Assembly (NCBI RefSeq): GCF_000284295.1
Contig: NC_017093.1
Coordinates: 8,556,001 to 8,620,000 of the forward strand
DNA: 64,000 nt
DNA from: Actinoplanes missouriensis 431
GTDB taxonomy: Bacteria > Actinomycetota > Actinomycetes > Mycobacteriales > Micromonosporaceae
Direction of reading: 5' to 3'
The translations under genes were made by a program, and so were the position numbers. Shown here piece by piece: positions 15,822-25,200 of this stretch (positions within the stretch are counted from its first letter, which is position 1; each line of letters begins with the position of its first letter). The notes under the pieces were generated by a model. It did not search any database, was not told where the DNA came from, and worked only from the letters and a program-made list of their open reading frames with translations.

Positions 15822-17009
15822 TCAGCGCCGGAAGGCCCGGACGGTGAGGGTCATTGCGGCACCGGCGAGCAGGACTGCGCCGGAGTATGTGAAGGTCGCG
15901 GCGATGCCGAGCGCGTCGACGACCGGCTGCATGAGCAGCGGCGACAGGAACTGCCCGAGGAAGATCGCCATGACCAGCCCGCCGAGGACGCGGCCACGCT
16001 GAGCGGGGGAAGCGATCTCGGCGAGACGGGTGTTCAGATTGGGCACCACGAGCCCGACGCCGATGCCACCGATGAGCACGCCCACCGCGAGCTGCGCCAG
16101 CACACCGGCGGTTCCGGCGACTGCCCAGCCGGCGCCGAGCAGACCGATGCTCAGGGCGGTGATCGTGGCCGGCTGCAGGCGCTGCCGCAGCCGGGGGAAG
16201 GCAAGGGCGCCGACGATGCCGGTGAGCGTGCTGCCGGCGATCACCACGCCGGTCATCGCGGTGCCGGTGTGGAACGTGGTCAGCCAGAAGGGCAGCTGGG
16301 TGGGCGCCATGTAGAAGATCACCGTGGCGGCTGCCGCCAGGGCGTACACCCCGGGGATCTCCCGGCTCGTGCCGGCGGTCGCGAGGGATACGGCCGGGGT
16401 AGTGCTCGCCGTGCCGGTGCGCCGGGCGGACTCTCTGAGGAAGAGCGCGGCAGCCGGCAGGATCAGTGCGGCCACGGCGTACAGCAGGAACGGTGAGCGC
16501 CAGGAGACGTCGGCCAGGACGCCGGCCAGCGGCAGGAACACCACCCCGCCGAGGCTGGCGGAGGCCTGCTGCAACCCGAGGAATCTGGCCCGCTCCGGTC
16601 CGTCGAACCAGTCGGCGATGACGGTGCTGACCGCGGTCATGACCCCGCCCACGGCGGCGCCGAGCAGGGCCCGGCTGGCGATCAGGATCCCGAGGTTCGT
16701 GATCAGGTAACCGGCGGTGCCGGCGAGTGCGTACAGCGCCAGGGAGCTGAGCAGCAGCGGCCGGCGCCCGATCCGGTCGGCGAGCAGGCCCGCCACCGGG
16801 GCGGTCACGGCGATCGCCAGGGACGTCACGGTGAGGGTCAGGCGGACGAGGACGTCGGCGGCCGGGGTGCCGGCGTAGGCGACGGTCATGGCGGGCAGGC
16901 TGGGAGCGATGATCGCCGCGCCCATGATGGTCAGGCTGGCCGAGGCGAGGACCGCGGCCCGGGCGGCGATGGCCGGTCGTGGTGACCGCGTCGCGATGGT
17001 GGTGGTCAT
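15822..17009 (-). CDS. MFS drug/metabolite exporter
   Basis: About 395 residues with twelve predicted membrane helices. The MFS loop motif is visible after helix 2 (GLLADRIGRRPLLLSS) and the family-typical helix 4-5 region follows (GAAVGGVMTAVSTVIADWF). It is of the proton-antiport, small-molecule efflux type. ATG 17009 is preferred because GGGAG stands 8 bases upstream; ATG 17027 would give a 4-base ATGA overlap with the upstream gene but lacks a ribosome site. It lies directly downstream of the multicopper oxidase gene, suggesting export of an oxidised compound or a self-protection role. Confidence 0.85.
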   Translation of the reverse strand: MTTTIATRSPRPAIAARAAVLASASLTIMGAAIIAPSLPAMTVAYAGTPAADVLVRLTLTVTSLAIAVTAPVAGLLADRIGRRPLLLSSLALYALAGTAGYLITNLGILIASRALLGAAVGGVMTAVSTVIADWFDGPERARFLGLQQASASLGGVVFLPLAGVLADVSWRSPFLLYAVAALILPAAALFLRESARRTGTASTTPAVSLATAGTSREIPGVYALAAAATVIFYMAPTQLPFWLTTFHTGTAMTGVVIAGSTLTGIVGALAFPRLRQRLQPATITALSIGLLGAGWAVAGTAGVLAQLAVGVLIGGIGVGLVVPNLNTRLAEIASPAQRGRVLGGLVMAIFLGQFLSPLLMQPVVDALGIAATFTYSGAVLLAGAAMTLTVRAFRR

Positions 17010-17023
17010 GAATTCGTCTCCCG

Positions 17024-18895
17024 TCATTCCGCGTCGTGTGCGGGGTGGGCCGGGGCGGCGACGCCGGTGTAGGCGAGGTGCCAGAGCATGCCGCCGGCGG
17101 CGTGCTCGAAGTTGTGGCAGTGGTCCATCCAGACGCCGGGGTTGTCGGCCGTGAAGGTGATCTCGTAGGTCTCACCGGGCGCGACGTTGAGGGTGTCCGT
17201 CCACCAGGGACTGCCGTCGGCCGTCGCGCCGTTGCGGGACAGCACCCGGACGCGATGCCCGTGCAGGTGCATCGGGTGGTCGATGATGCCGCGGTTGGTG
17301 ATCCGCACCCGTACCGTGTCGCCCAGGTCGACCATGACCGTGGGGATCGCCGGCGCCGAGGCGCCGTTGACCGTGTTCGCCCAGGTGAAGCCGCCGTTGG
17401 CGAAGCCGAACCCGTTGTCCAGAACAAATTTCTGGGTACGGGTCGGCGCGGCCGGCCCCGGAGTGGCGTCAGGTGTGCCGTAATGCGTCGGATCGAACAA
17501 CGGGCCGTCGCCGGTGGGTGGCGTGATCGCGGCGCCGCCGGCGCCCGGGGTCAGGGTCCGCGTCGGGACCGTCGCCGACCCGTCGGTGTGCAGGCTGACG
17601 ATCACCGGTGTGGCCGGCATCGGGAAGCTGACGTCGTACCGGCCACCGGCCGCCAGCAGCAGCATTCCGCCGCTGGGCAGGGGTCCGGGTTCGTGGACCG
17701 CGTTACCGTCGATGGCGCTGACACGGTGCTCGGCTCCGGTGATCTGGATCCGCTGCGGGTCCTGCGAGCTGTTGATCAGGCGCAGCCGCACCGGCGTCCG
17801 CGGTGCGACGTGCTCGGTGGACGCGGTGTCCGCGGTGCCGAGCGCGCTGACCTGGTCCTCGCCGCCGGGCCACTGGTGCGTGAACAGGGTGGTGTCGTGG
17901 GTCGTGCCGGTCGCGGGGCCCGAGGGCGGGTCGATCAGCAGGGCGCCGAACAGGCCCCGCGCCACGTTCTCGGTGGAGTCGCGGTGGGTGTGGTACCAGA
18001 ACGTGCCGCTCCGGTCGGGCACGAATCGGTAGACGTGCCGGCCGCCGGGCCGGACGGCGTCCTGGGTGAGTCCGGGCACGCCGTCCTCGGCGTTGGGCAC
18101 GTCGACGCCGTGCCAGTGCAGGGTGACGCCCTCGGTCACGTCGGTGTTGATCAGGGTGACCTCGACGAGCTGCCCTTGGCGGGCTCGCAGCACCGGACCG
18201 GGTGAGCTGCCGTTGAGAGTGAGCCCGTCGATCTCCGTACCCGACGTGAGTTTGATCTTGCCGTGGGCCGCGACCAGGGTGAACGTGACGTCGGGCGAGC
18301 CCTGGCGAGGCCCGGTCAGCGTGGCGATGTCGATGCCGTGGTGGTCGTGGCCGGCGGCCGACGCCGGCGCCTGGTTCTGTACGTAGAGGGCCGCGATCGC
18401 GGCGACCAGGGCGAGGGTGGTCAGCCCGGTGAGCCATGGCAGCCGGGCGGCTGGTGAGGCGTCGTCGCCCCTGCGGGAGAGCAGCGCGGACGCCACCACC
18501 CCGGTGGCGGCCAGGATGACCAGGACGATCGCGACGGCCAGCGGTCGTGCGGCCGGATCCTGCGGAACCCAGGCCAGGTAGGCGGAGACGAAGACACCCA
18601 CGGCCGCGATCTGCGCGGCGATCCGGTGGGCCACGGCCCGGCTGGTCACCGCGAGGGCCGCCACCAGGGGCAGGACGGCCGCCGGCAGGCCGATCACGAC
18701 CCGGTCGGTGACGAGCTGCCAGTTCTCGGCAGCGAGAAGAGCCGTCACTGCCATGCGGGCGGTGACCAGCAGAACCGTGATGATCAGGGGCCACCGCGTC
18801 GGGCGGCCCCGGGCGGCCCGGAGGCCGAGTGGTATCGCGCTGACCGCGGCGAAGGCCGCGAGCAGCAGGTCAGTGATGAACAGCGGCTCAGCCAC
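17024..18895 (-). CDS. membrane-anchored multicopper oxidase
   Basis: 623 residues. The N-terminal ~180 residues carry five or six membrane helices, an unusual addition. The extracellular remainder is a multicopper oxidase: HWHG (domain 1), FWYHTHRDST, HPMHLHGHRVRV and the C-terminal HCHNFEHAAGGML cluster, which supply the type 1, 2 and 3 copper ligands; the Cys of HCH is present and the axial Met too. It would oxidise phenols or metal ions outside the cell while reducing oxygen to water. The histidine-rich AAGHDHHGID lies at the start of the extracellular part. It is followed by the MFS gene (stop/start overlap region) and preceded by a stem-loop and a small membrane protein gene. Confidence 0.88.
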   Translation of the reverse strand: MAEPLFITDLLLAAFAAVSAIPLGLRAARGRPTRWPLIITVLLVTARMAVTALLAAENWQLVTDRVVIGLPAAVLPLVAALAVTSRAVAHRIAAQIAAVGVFVSAYLAWVPQDPAARPLAVAIVLVILAATGVVASALLSRRGDDASPAARLPWLTGLTTLALVAAIAALYVQNQAPASAAGHDHHGIDIATLTGPRQGSPDVTFTLVAAHGKIKLTSGTEIDGLTLNGSSPGPVLRARQGQLVEVTLINTDVTEGVTLHWHGVDVPNAEDGVPGLTQDAVRPGGRHVYRFVPDRSGTFWYHTHRDSTENVARGLFGALLIDPPSGPATGTTHDTTLFTHQWPGGEDQVSALGTADTASTEHVAPRTPVRLRLINSSQDPQRIQITGAEHRVSAIDGNAVHEPGPLPSGGMLLLAAGGRYDVSFPMPATPVIVSLHTDGSATVPTRTLTPGAGGAAITPPTGDGPLFDPTHYGTPDATPGPAAPTRTQKFVLDNGFGFANGGFTWANTVNGASAPAIPTVMVDLGDTVRVRITNRGIIDHPMHLHGHRVRVLSRNGATADGSPWWTDTLNVAPGETYEITFTADNPGVWMDHCHNFEHAAGGMLWHLAYTGVAAPAHPAHDAE

Positions 18896-18932
18896 GGTTT
18901 CTCCTCACGCTGTCGTGATGGGTCGGGGTCGG

Positions 18933-18969
18933 GGTGGGACAGCCGGCGGGGGAAGCCGGCCGTCCCACC
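18933..18969 (-). other. intercistronic stem-loop before the multicopper oxidase gene
   Basis: GGTGGGAC-A-GCCGGC (18933-18947) pairs with GCCGGC-C-GTCCCACC (18955-18969), one mismatch, loop GGGGGAA. It lies 10 bases after the stop codon of the small membrane protein gene on the minus strand. Possible terminator or mRNA processing element. Confidence 0.5.
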
Positions 18970-18979
18970 TGTCCGCGGG

Positions 18980-19198
18980 TCAGTCCCAGAGGCTGAGAGC
19001 GACCACGAAGGTGATCAGCGGCAGCAGGAGCCACGGCTCGGACAGGACGAGGAGCGCGGTGATCGCCAGCGACAGATAGGCCAGGCCCTTGGCGATCCGG
19101 CGGCGCATCTTGCGCTTCTTGCTCTTCTGCTGCGGCCGGGCCACCTCGTCGTCGGCCGGCACGACCGGGTCGGTCGCGGTGATGGAGAGAGTGGACAT
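18980..19198 (-). CDS. small basic membrane protein
   Basis: 72 residues. The N-terminal third is polar and acidic, followed by a strongly basic patch (QQKSKKRKMRRRIAK) and a hydrophobic region with one long or two short membrane helices (GLAYLSLAITALLVL...LLLPLITFVVAL), ending LWD. It lies 13 bases downstream of the SRPBCC gene, surely in the same transcript, with AAGGAGCACC before its ATG. No known family recognised; the basic patch before the helix implies the N-terminus is cytoplasmic. Confidence 0.65.
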   Translation of the reverse strand: MSTLSITATDPVVPADDEVARPQQKSKKRKMRRRIAKGLAYLSLAITALLVLSEPWLLLPLITFVVALSLWD

Positions 19199-19211
19199 GA
19201 CGGTGCTCCTT

Positions 19212-19661
19212 TCAGCGGGCGTTGTTCTCGGCGGTCTTGCGGAGCAACTCGAGCCAGGAAGCGATCGAGGCGTCGAGCGCCTGGCGCAGGTTCTCGGTGT
19301 CGGCGCGGACCGGGTTGCCGTCCCAGGACTCGGCGGTACGCACGATGGTGGCGTCGCCGTCAGCGGTGAAGGTCCACTCGTGGATGCCGGTGATGCCCTG
19401 TGCCGGACCGCCCCAGAGGATGCGGTGCGGCGCGTCGATCGCGTAGACCGTGGAGGCGATCGACAGCCCGGCGGTCGTCCAGTGGAAGGTGGCGCCGGCC
19501 TGCAGCGGGCCCTCCGCGTACGCGGTGTCGACGTCGGTCTGCCAGCCGGTCCAGCCGTTGACGTCGGTGTGCAGCGCCCAGACCCGGTCGATCGGAGCCT
19601 CGATGCGGATCTCGTGCTCGACGACTACCGCGGCGTTCTTGTCGACTTCGGTGATGCTCAT
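19212..19661 (-). CDS. SRPBCC (START-like) ligand-binding protein, copy A
   Basis: 149 residues of the SRPBCC superfamily (polyketide cyclase/AHSA1 type). Opening strand EHEIRIEAPIDRVWALHTDVNGWTGWQ is the classical pattern of these helix-grip proteins, followed by GATFHWTTAGLSIASTVYAIDAP and a C-terminal helix closing the pocket. It binds a hydrophobic ligand; an enzymatic or ligand-sensing role cannot be told from sequence. It is nearly collinear with copy C at 30708-31181. Both copies lie directly downstream of an NTPase paralogue on the same strand, behind a conserved dyad. The last base of the start lies after GGAGGATCGAC. Confidence 0.82.
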   Translation of the reverse strand: MSITEVDKNAAVVVEHEIRIEAPIDRVWALHTDVNGWTGWQTDVDTAYAEGPLQAGATFHWTTAGLSIASTVYAIDAPHRILWGGPAQGITGIHEWTFTADGDATIVRTAESWDGNPVRADTENLRQALDASIASWLELLRKTAENNAR

Positions 19662-19704
19662 GTCGATCCTCCAGATCGTTGAGGCGGTGATTCCGCCTGT
19701 CCGA

Positions 19705-19720
19705 GCCGGTGATCACCGGC
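19705..19720. promoter_or_regulatory. 16-bp perfect palindrome upstream of SRPBCC A
   Basis: GCCGGTGATCACCGGC reads identically on both strands. It is 44 bases before the SRPBCC start. A smaller stem AGGCGG/CCGCCT (19682-19698) is adjacent. Operator or transcript stem. Confidence 0.45.
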
Positions 19721-19743
19721 GCACCATGAACTCTGGTCGCAGT

Positions 19744-19771
19744 GGCTGTTCAGCCGCGTGGTCATCAGCTG
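19744..19771 (-). promoter_or_regulatory. conserved dyad element upstream of SRPBCC A
   Basis: On the plus strand it reads GGCTGTTCAGCC then GCGTGGTCATCAGCTG. The same element occurs before SRPBCC C as GGTTGTCAACC then GCATGGTCAACTGCTG. The arms GGCTG/CAGCC and GGTTG/CAACC differ by paired changes that keep the symmetry. It is 83 bases before the SRPBCC A start and just after NTPase A. Likely a shared operator or promoter. Confidence 0.6.
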
Positions 19772-19782
19772 CTCAGCACTGT

Positions 19783-21831
19783 TCAGTCCTGTTCATCACG
19801 GCTCTGAGCTGCGGGAACGCCATGCAATTCCCAGGCGCGGAGCGCATCGCAGACCAGTTCGGTGCCGTGGCGCAGGTGCCGGCGGTAGGTACCGAAGGAC
19901 ATCCCGGACCGCCGAGCGGCGGACTCCTGAGTGGATGCCCCGGAGAAGTACGTGGCGGTGACCGTCTCATGCGCCTTGATGGTCCGCGGGTCGTCACCGA
20001 GGTCGTCGACGGCTCGACGCAGCAGCCCGCGCAGGTCGGCGACGGGATCGCTGGAGTCCGCGACCAGGCGTGACCTCAGCAGGGACGTGGCGGCGAACGT
20101 GCGCGGCGAACGCCAGCTCCGCAGCGCCTCGCGGACGCCGATGTCGAAGGCCTCGCGGGTGGTCGCCGACGGCGCCGCCGGAACCGGCACGTCGGTGGCC
20201 GTGATGATGTGGTTGAGCCACGCCTCGAACGGGACCTGCCGCCAGTCGTTGGCGAACAGTCCGTAGGTCCGGTCGCCCACCCGGGGCCGGGCGCCGGTGT
20301 CGGCGAGGGTGCCCTTGTACAACCTGGCCCAGGTCTCGGCGTCCTGATAGACCAGCATGCCGAAGGCCCGGCCCCGGCTGCGGGCGATCTCCAGCTGGGT
20401 CCGGGAGTTGCACAAGGTGATCACCGGAGAGGGCACCTGGTAGTGCTCGGGGTAGACGCAGAACCGGGTCATCGCGATGTGCTCGCCCTCGGCGGGCGGT
20501 GCGGTGCTGTTGCTGTAGTCCCAGGCCGCCGCGACGACCGGGTCGGTCGCGACGTCCCGCGGGTCGGCCGGCGCCGGGAGCACCAATCGGGCCGCGAACG
20601 CGATGATGCGGTCGTCGCCGGCCATCCGGTAGACGCTGACTCCCTGTGGCTGCCGGGCGAGCCAGTAGCGGAGCAGTTCGGCCGACTCCGGGCCTTCGCA
20701 CTCGGTGGTCATCCGCACCAGGGTGTCGACGTCCTCGGGCCGCATCGGGTCGTCCTGGATGTCGCCGTTACGGGACCACACCCAGATCTCGCCGACCGCC
20801 TTCACGTCCCGGAACAGGTAGTACAGCCGGCTGCTGACGTGCGCCGCCTGCGCCTCGGGCGCCTCGCGGATCTGCCGCAGGTACTCGGTCATCAAGCGGC
20901 GGCGCATCTCGGTGTACGCGTTCGGCGCCCGCCACCGCAGATCCGCCGCCACTGCCTCCCGGGCGGCGTCGTGCGGATGGATCCCGTACGGCGTGGTCTC
21001 CATGAACGGCAGCGCGCGCAACCAGTCGAACAACTCCTGCGCGTCCGCCCCCGGCAACGCGGTGTGCAGCAACTCCTCGGTGGTGGTGTACGCCTGGGCG
21101 GCGACCTCCAGGGCACGCCGGTGATCCGGGGACGGCACCTCACCGATCAGTCCCGCGACGAGCGTGCGCAGCGTCTCGCCGGAGGGCGACCACTGCTGGG
21201 CGGCGCCCGGCCGTGCCGAGTCCACGGCCGCGGCCAGCGCCAGCGCCAGCGGGTTGCCGCCGGCGAACCGCAGGACGGCGTCCTCGCTGTGCGGGCTCAC
21301 CCCGCTGATGGCCAGCAGTTCACGGGCTTGGCCCTCGTCGAACGGGCCGAGCTCGGTCACGTGCATCGCACCGGCCCAGCCGGGGTCGGAGACCCACTCC
21401 GTGGCAGGCGTCCGGCGACCGGCCAGCACCACCAGGGCACCGTCCGCGATCCGTGGCAGGAACCGCTGCCACAGCCAGGTCTCCAGCCACTGACAATGCT
21501 CGAAGGAGTCGATCAGCAGTACCGCGTCCGGCCGGTCCAGCAGCACCTGAGCGCTCTGCTCGAACTCCGCGGTTGAACGGCCGAGGAACCGGCCGTCCAT
21601 CGGGATGACCAGGCGTCCCGCCTGCCGCGCGTCGTCGGCGAGACGCCGGACCAGCGTCGACTTGCCGATCCCGCCCGGACCGTGCACGGCGAGGACAACC
21701 GCGGCATGCGGATCGCCGCGCAGTGCCGCCTCGAACGCCGCCACCTCGTCATGACGACCGACGAAGGTGCGGGCGCGGGCCTGCCGGAGTCTCTCGCCGA
21801 GTGACGGACCCGGCCGTTCGTGCGCTCTCAT
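19783..21831 (-). CDS. STAND-like NTPase / GNAT-like / HTH protein, paralogue A
   Basis: 682 residues. Order of parts: a basic helix and FVGR entry (residues 10-26), Walker A GPGGIGKST (51-59), Walker B VLLIDSFEH (104-112) followed by CQWLETWLWQRFLPRIADGALVVLAGR (conserved in all three copies), a GLPLA-like FAGGNPLALAL, then a middle region with LRYWLARQPQGVSVYRM, FAARLVLPAPADP, MTRFCVYPEHYQ and ANDWR, which resembles the degenerate GNAT-like domain seen in other actinobacterial NTPases. The C-terminus (about 625-660) holds STQESAARRSGMSFGTYRRHLR, a helix-turn-helix. It is probably a signal-operated transcription regulator or scaffold. AGGGGGAAGA precedes the ATG. SRPBCC A lies downstream; a GATAGGCGG element lies 90 bases upstream. 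Confidence 0.72.
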   Translation of the reverse strand: MRAHERPGPSLGERLRQARARTFVGRHDEVAAFEAALRGDPHAAVVLAVHGPGGIGKSTLVRRLADDARQAGRLVIPMDGRFLGRSTAEFEQSAQVLLDRPDAVLLIDSFEHCQWLETWLWQRFLPRIADGALVVLAGRRTPATEWVSDPGWAGAMHVTELGPFDEGQARELLAISGVSPHSEDAVLRFAGGNPLALALAAAVDSARPGAAQQWSPSGETLRTLVAGLIGEVPSPDHRRALEVAAQAYTTTEELLHTALPGADAQELFDWLRALPFMETTPYGIHPHDAAREAVAADLRWRAPNAYTEMRRRLMTEYLRQIREAPEAQAAHVSSRLYYLFRDVKAVGEIWVWSRNGDIQDDPMRPEDVDTLVRMTTECEGPESAELLRYWLARQPQGVSVYRMAGDDRIIAFAARLVLPAPADPRDVATDPVVAAAWDYSNSTAPPAEGEHIAMTRFCVYPEHYQVPSPVITLCNSRTQLEIARSRGRAFGMLVYQDAETWARLYKGTLADTGARPRVGDRTYGLFANDWRQVPFEAWLNHIITATDVPVPAAPSATTREAFDIGVREALRSWRSPRTFAATSLLRSRLVADSSDPVADLRGLLRRAVDDLGDDPRTIKAHETVTATYFSGASTQESAARRSGMSFGTYRRHLRHGTELVCDALRAWELHGVPAAQSRDEQD

Positions 21832-21920
21832 CTCGATCTTCCCCCTCGAGTTCGGCATGCCCGGGCGTCCTGAAGCCGGGCTGCTGACGACTGCCACGGT
21901 CACAGTCCTGGGGGATTCGT

Positions 21921-21943
21921 CGCGTCGGCGAAGTCCGCCTATC
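21921..21943 (-). promoter_or_regulatory. GATAGGCGG...TTCGCCG element of NTPase A
   Basis: Read on the minus strand: GATAGGCGGACTTCGCC followed by GACGCG, 90 bases before the NTPase A start. The same element stands before NTPase B and, inverted, 19 bases away before the small membrane protein gene. It is either an alternative-sigma promoter or an operator. Confidence 0.65.
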
Positions 21944-21961
21944 CAGCAGGGAGTGCTCGCG

Positions 21962-21984
21962 GATAGGCGATTCCTGCCGACGCG
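21962..21984 (+). promoter_or_regulatory. GATAGGCG...GCCGACGCG element before small membrane gene
   Basis: GATAGGCGATTCCTGCC followed by GACGCG on the plus strand, 54 bases before the ATG at 22038. Together with 21921-21943 it forms an inverted pair, giving a divergent symmetrical control region. Confidence 0.6.
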
Positions 21985-22037
21985 ATCGGAGGCATCCTCT
22001 TGCGACGGTCTTCTCGCACGGGTACACCGACACACCG

Positions 22038-22253
22038 ATGGGCCACGCCTTGACCGACAGCGAGACAGATCAGTCGCCGGAGCCGCCGGCCGGCCCTCCT
22101 CCGGCCGAGCCGGAGCCGGCCGTGCACGACCCGGACGATGCCGCCCTGTCCGGCATCCGCCGCCTGCTGGGGCTGCCGCTGGGCGGGATTCTGCTGGCCG
22201 TGGCGTTACTGCTGACGGTGCTCGAATTCGCCGTACTGTGGCAGATCCCTTAA
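22038..22253 (+). CDS. small single-pass membrane protein overlapping the LAL gene
   Basis: 71 residues: an acidic, Pro-rich N-terminal half (QSPEPPAGPPPAEPEPAVHDPD) and one C-terminal membrane helix (GGILLAVALLLTVLEFAVLW). Composition is gene-like and it lies behind a conserved control element. No ribosome site lies near ATG 22038; a GGAGG occurs 46 bases earlier. Its 3' end runs 48 bases into the convergent LAL gene, so transcription of the two may interfere. Its N-out or N-in placement is undetermined. Function unknown. Confidence 0.5.
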   Translation: MGHALTDSETDQSPEPPAGPPPAEPEPAVHDPDDAALSGIRRLLGLPLGGILLAVALLLTVLEFAVLWQIP

Positions 22254-25200
22254 TTGCCGGCGCGAGGTGATGCCGAGCTTGCGGAAGATGTTGCGCAGGT
22301 GGGCGTCGACCGTCCGCGGGCTGACGAACAGCTCGGCGGAGACCTCCTTGGAGGTGGCGCCGCCGGCCACCAGACGGGCGATCGTCAGTTCCTGCCCGGT
22401 CAGCCCGGTTCCCGCCTGGGCCGAGCGACTGCGCGCCCGTTCCCCGGTGGCCGCCATCTCGCGGGCCGCGCGACGGGCGAACCCGTCGGCGCCCATCTCC
22501 AGCAGCGCGGCGTGTGCGCTCCGCAGGTGCCCGCGGGCGTCGGTGCGGCGGCCCTCCCGCCGCAGCCACTCGCCATAGAGCAGCTCGGCACGCGCGTGGT
22601 CCGCGCGCAGGCCGCTGCGGCCGAGGGCCTCCAGCGCGACCCGGAACTCGGTGTCGGCGTCGTCGCCGGTTGTGGTCAGCGCCGCGCAGAGGGCCTGCGT
22701 CCCGCTCGCGAAATCGGTGCCGGCCGGGCCGGTGCGGATCCGCAGCCGCTCACACGCCTGCTCCGCCGTGGTCCGGTCACCGGCACGGGCGGCGGCCTCG
22801 ACCAACTCCCGCAGGGCGATGCCACGGAAACCGAAGTCGAGGTGCCGGTCGGCGAAGGCAGCCGCGCGGGCTGCGGCGGCGTAGTCACCCCGTCCGTTGT
22901 GGTAGCCGGCGAGGGCGTAATGGGCGTACCCGACGAAAAGTCCCTCGCCGCGTGCGGTGGCGTTCGCCACCGCGGCGTCGAACAGCGCGACCGTGCCGGG
23001 ATCCCCCGTCCAGGCGGCGAGAACGAGCTGCGGATAGCCCGGCGCCGTGCCGGCGATACCGGCCAGTTCGCCGGCCTGCTCCAGCACCGAGGCGGCCTCG
23101 GCGAATCTGCCCTGCCGCAGGTAGACCCCGGCCATCGTGTCCAGCGCGTCGGGCAGGCGGGTGAGATTGCCGACCGCTCGTGCCCGGGCGATCTGACGAT
23201 CGAGCAGGCGTTCGTACGAGGTGAGGTCCCACAGCTCCCACATCACCGCGGCGGCGAACTTGAGCCGGGACGGCCAGTCGTCGTCGGTGGAACGGGCGAC
23301 CGCCTGCCGGAACAGGTCGAGCCCCGCCGGATGGTCCCCGCCGAGCACCGCGATCAACCCGTCCAGCAGCAGGTCAGCGGTGGTGGCAGGGCCGGTGGGC
23401 CGCACCGCGCCGCGGGCGAAGCGCACCGCCTCCCGCAGCGAGACGCCGCCGAGCGCGCCGATGGCTGTCGCAGCCGTCAAGGCGTCCAGGTGCACCTCGC
23501 GGGCCAGCCCCGGGTTGAGTGGTTCCAGCAGCTCGGCGGCACGTCGCAGCGGCTCCGCGGCGTCCTTGCCACGCAACTGGGCGAAGGCGATCCGGCCACG
23601 CAGCAACTCCATGCGGGCCTGTGTCGCCGCGTGCCCGCCGGCGTCGACGGTGGAGAGCAGCCGCTGGGCCTCGGCGGGCGCGCCGGACTCCAGCCGATCG
23701 GTCGCCGCGGTCAGCACGCGCTCGCGGCGCTGCCACGGGTCGGGTGTCAGCCGGGCCGCGTGCTCGAGGAACACGGCGGCCGCCGCGACGCCACCCCGGG
23801 CACGGACCCGTTGTGCCGCGAGCGCCAGCTCCGCCGCGAGCGGCTCGTCGGTGCCGGTGGCGGCCAGTGCCCGGTGCCAGACATGACGGTCCGGGTCGGC
23901 GGCCGGGTCCGTCGCCTCGGCCAGAGCGAGGTGTGCCCGGCGACGATCGGAGACGCTCGCACTGTGGTAGGCGGCGGATCGGACCAGGGGATGCCGGAAC
24001 CGCACTTGCAGATCCACGCTGACCAGCCCGCCGTCCTCGGCCGGCGTGAGTTCCTCCGGGGCCAGGCCCAGCACCCGGGCGGCCGACCAGAGCAGACCGG
24101 GGTCGCCGAGCGGTTCCGCCGCGGCCACCAGCAGCAACAGCCGGGTCGCCTCGGGCAGTCCGGCCAGGTCGGCGCGGAACAGCTCCTCGGAGGCGCCGCC
24201 GGACACCGGCCGGTCGAATCCCCCGGCCAGCATGTGCGGCCCTGCGGTACGGGCCAGTTCGAGCAGGGTCAGCGGGTTGCCCCGTGACTCGGCGAGGATC
24301 CGGGCCGCCACCCGGTCCTCCAACGGCACCGGCAGCGCGTCGGCGAGCAGCAACCGCGCGTCGGCGTCGGCGATCTCACCCACCGGCAGGGCCGGGAGCG
24401 CCGCGAGATCGTTGCTCGCAGCGGGCTCGCGGACACCGAACAGCAGCATGATCGGTTCGGTGGCGAGACGCCTGCCGACGAAGGCGAGCACGCGGGCGCT
24501 GGACTGGTCGAGCCACTGGGCGTCGTCGATCACCGCCAGCAGCGGGCCGTCCTGGGCGTGAGCGGACAGCAACGTCAACGTCGCCATCGCCACCAGGGCC
24601 AGATCCGGACGGGCTCCTTCCCGGCGGCCCGCCGCGACCTCGAGGGCGTGCCGCTGCGGGACGGGCAGGCTGTCGTACCCGCCGGTGAGCGGGCTGAGCA
24701 GCTGCAGCAGTCCGGAATACGGGAGGCCCACCTCGAACTCGACGCCCGTCGCACGCAGCACGCGCAGGCCGGCCGCCGACGCGACGACCTGCTCGATCAG
24801 CGATGTCTTGCCGATGCCGGCCGTACCCCGTACGACGAGCGCGCCACCGACGCCACCGAGGGCCCGGGTCCGCATCTCGGTCAGCGCGGTCAGCTCACGG
24901 TCACGGCCCCGGAGATGTCTGTTGCGGCGCACCGTGACCTCCGCCGCCGTGGGTCCTGATCCGTCGCTCAGCGGCTCGCCGTGGCGCCTGCTGGTCCGCG
25001 ACGGGCCCGCCGCGAGCAACCGCCGGCTCTCCTCCCGCAGCGGATGCCCGGGGGTGAGAAGCTCGGCGGCCGCCACCGCCTCGGCGAACCGGCCGGTCGC
25101 CGACGCGGCCTCGATCAGCGCCTCACGGGCGGTCAGATGCAGCCCGTCCAGGCGCGCTGCTTCCGCGATCGCCCACGGCTCGTCCCGGAACGGGCCGTAT

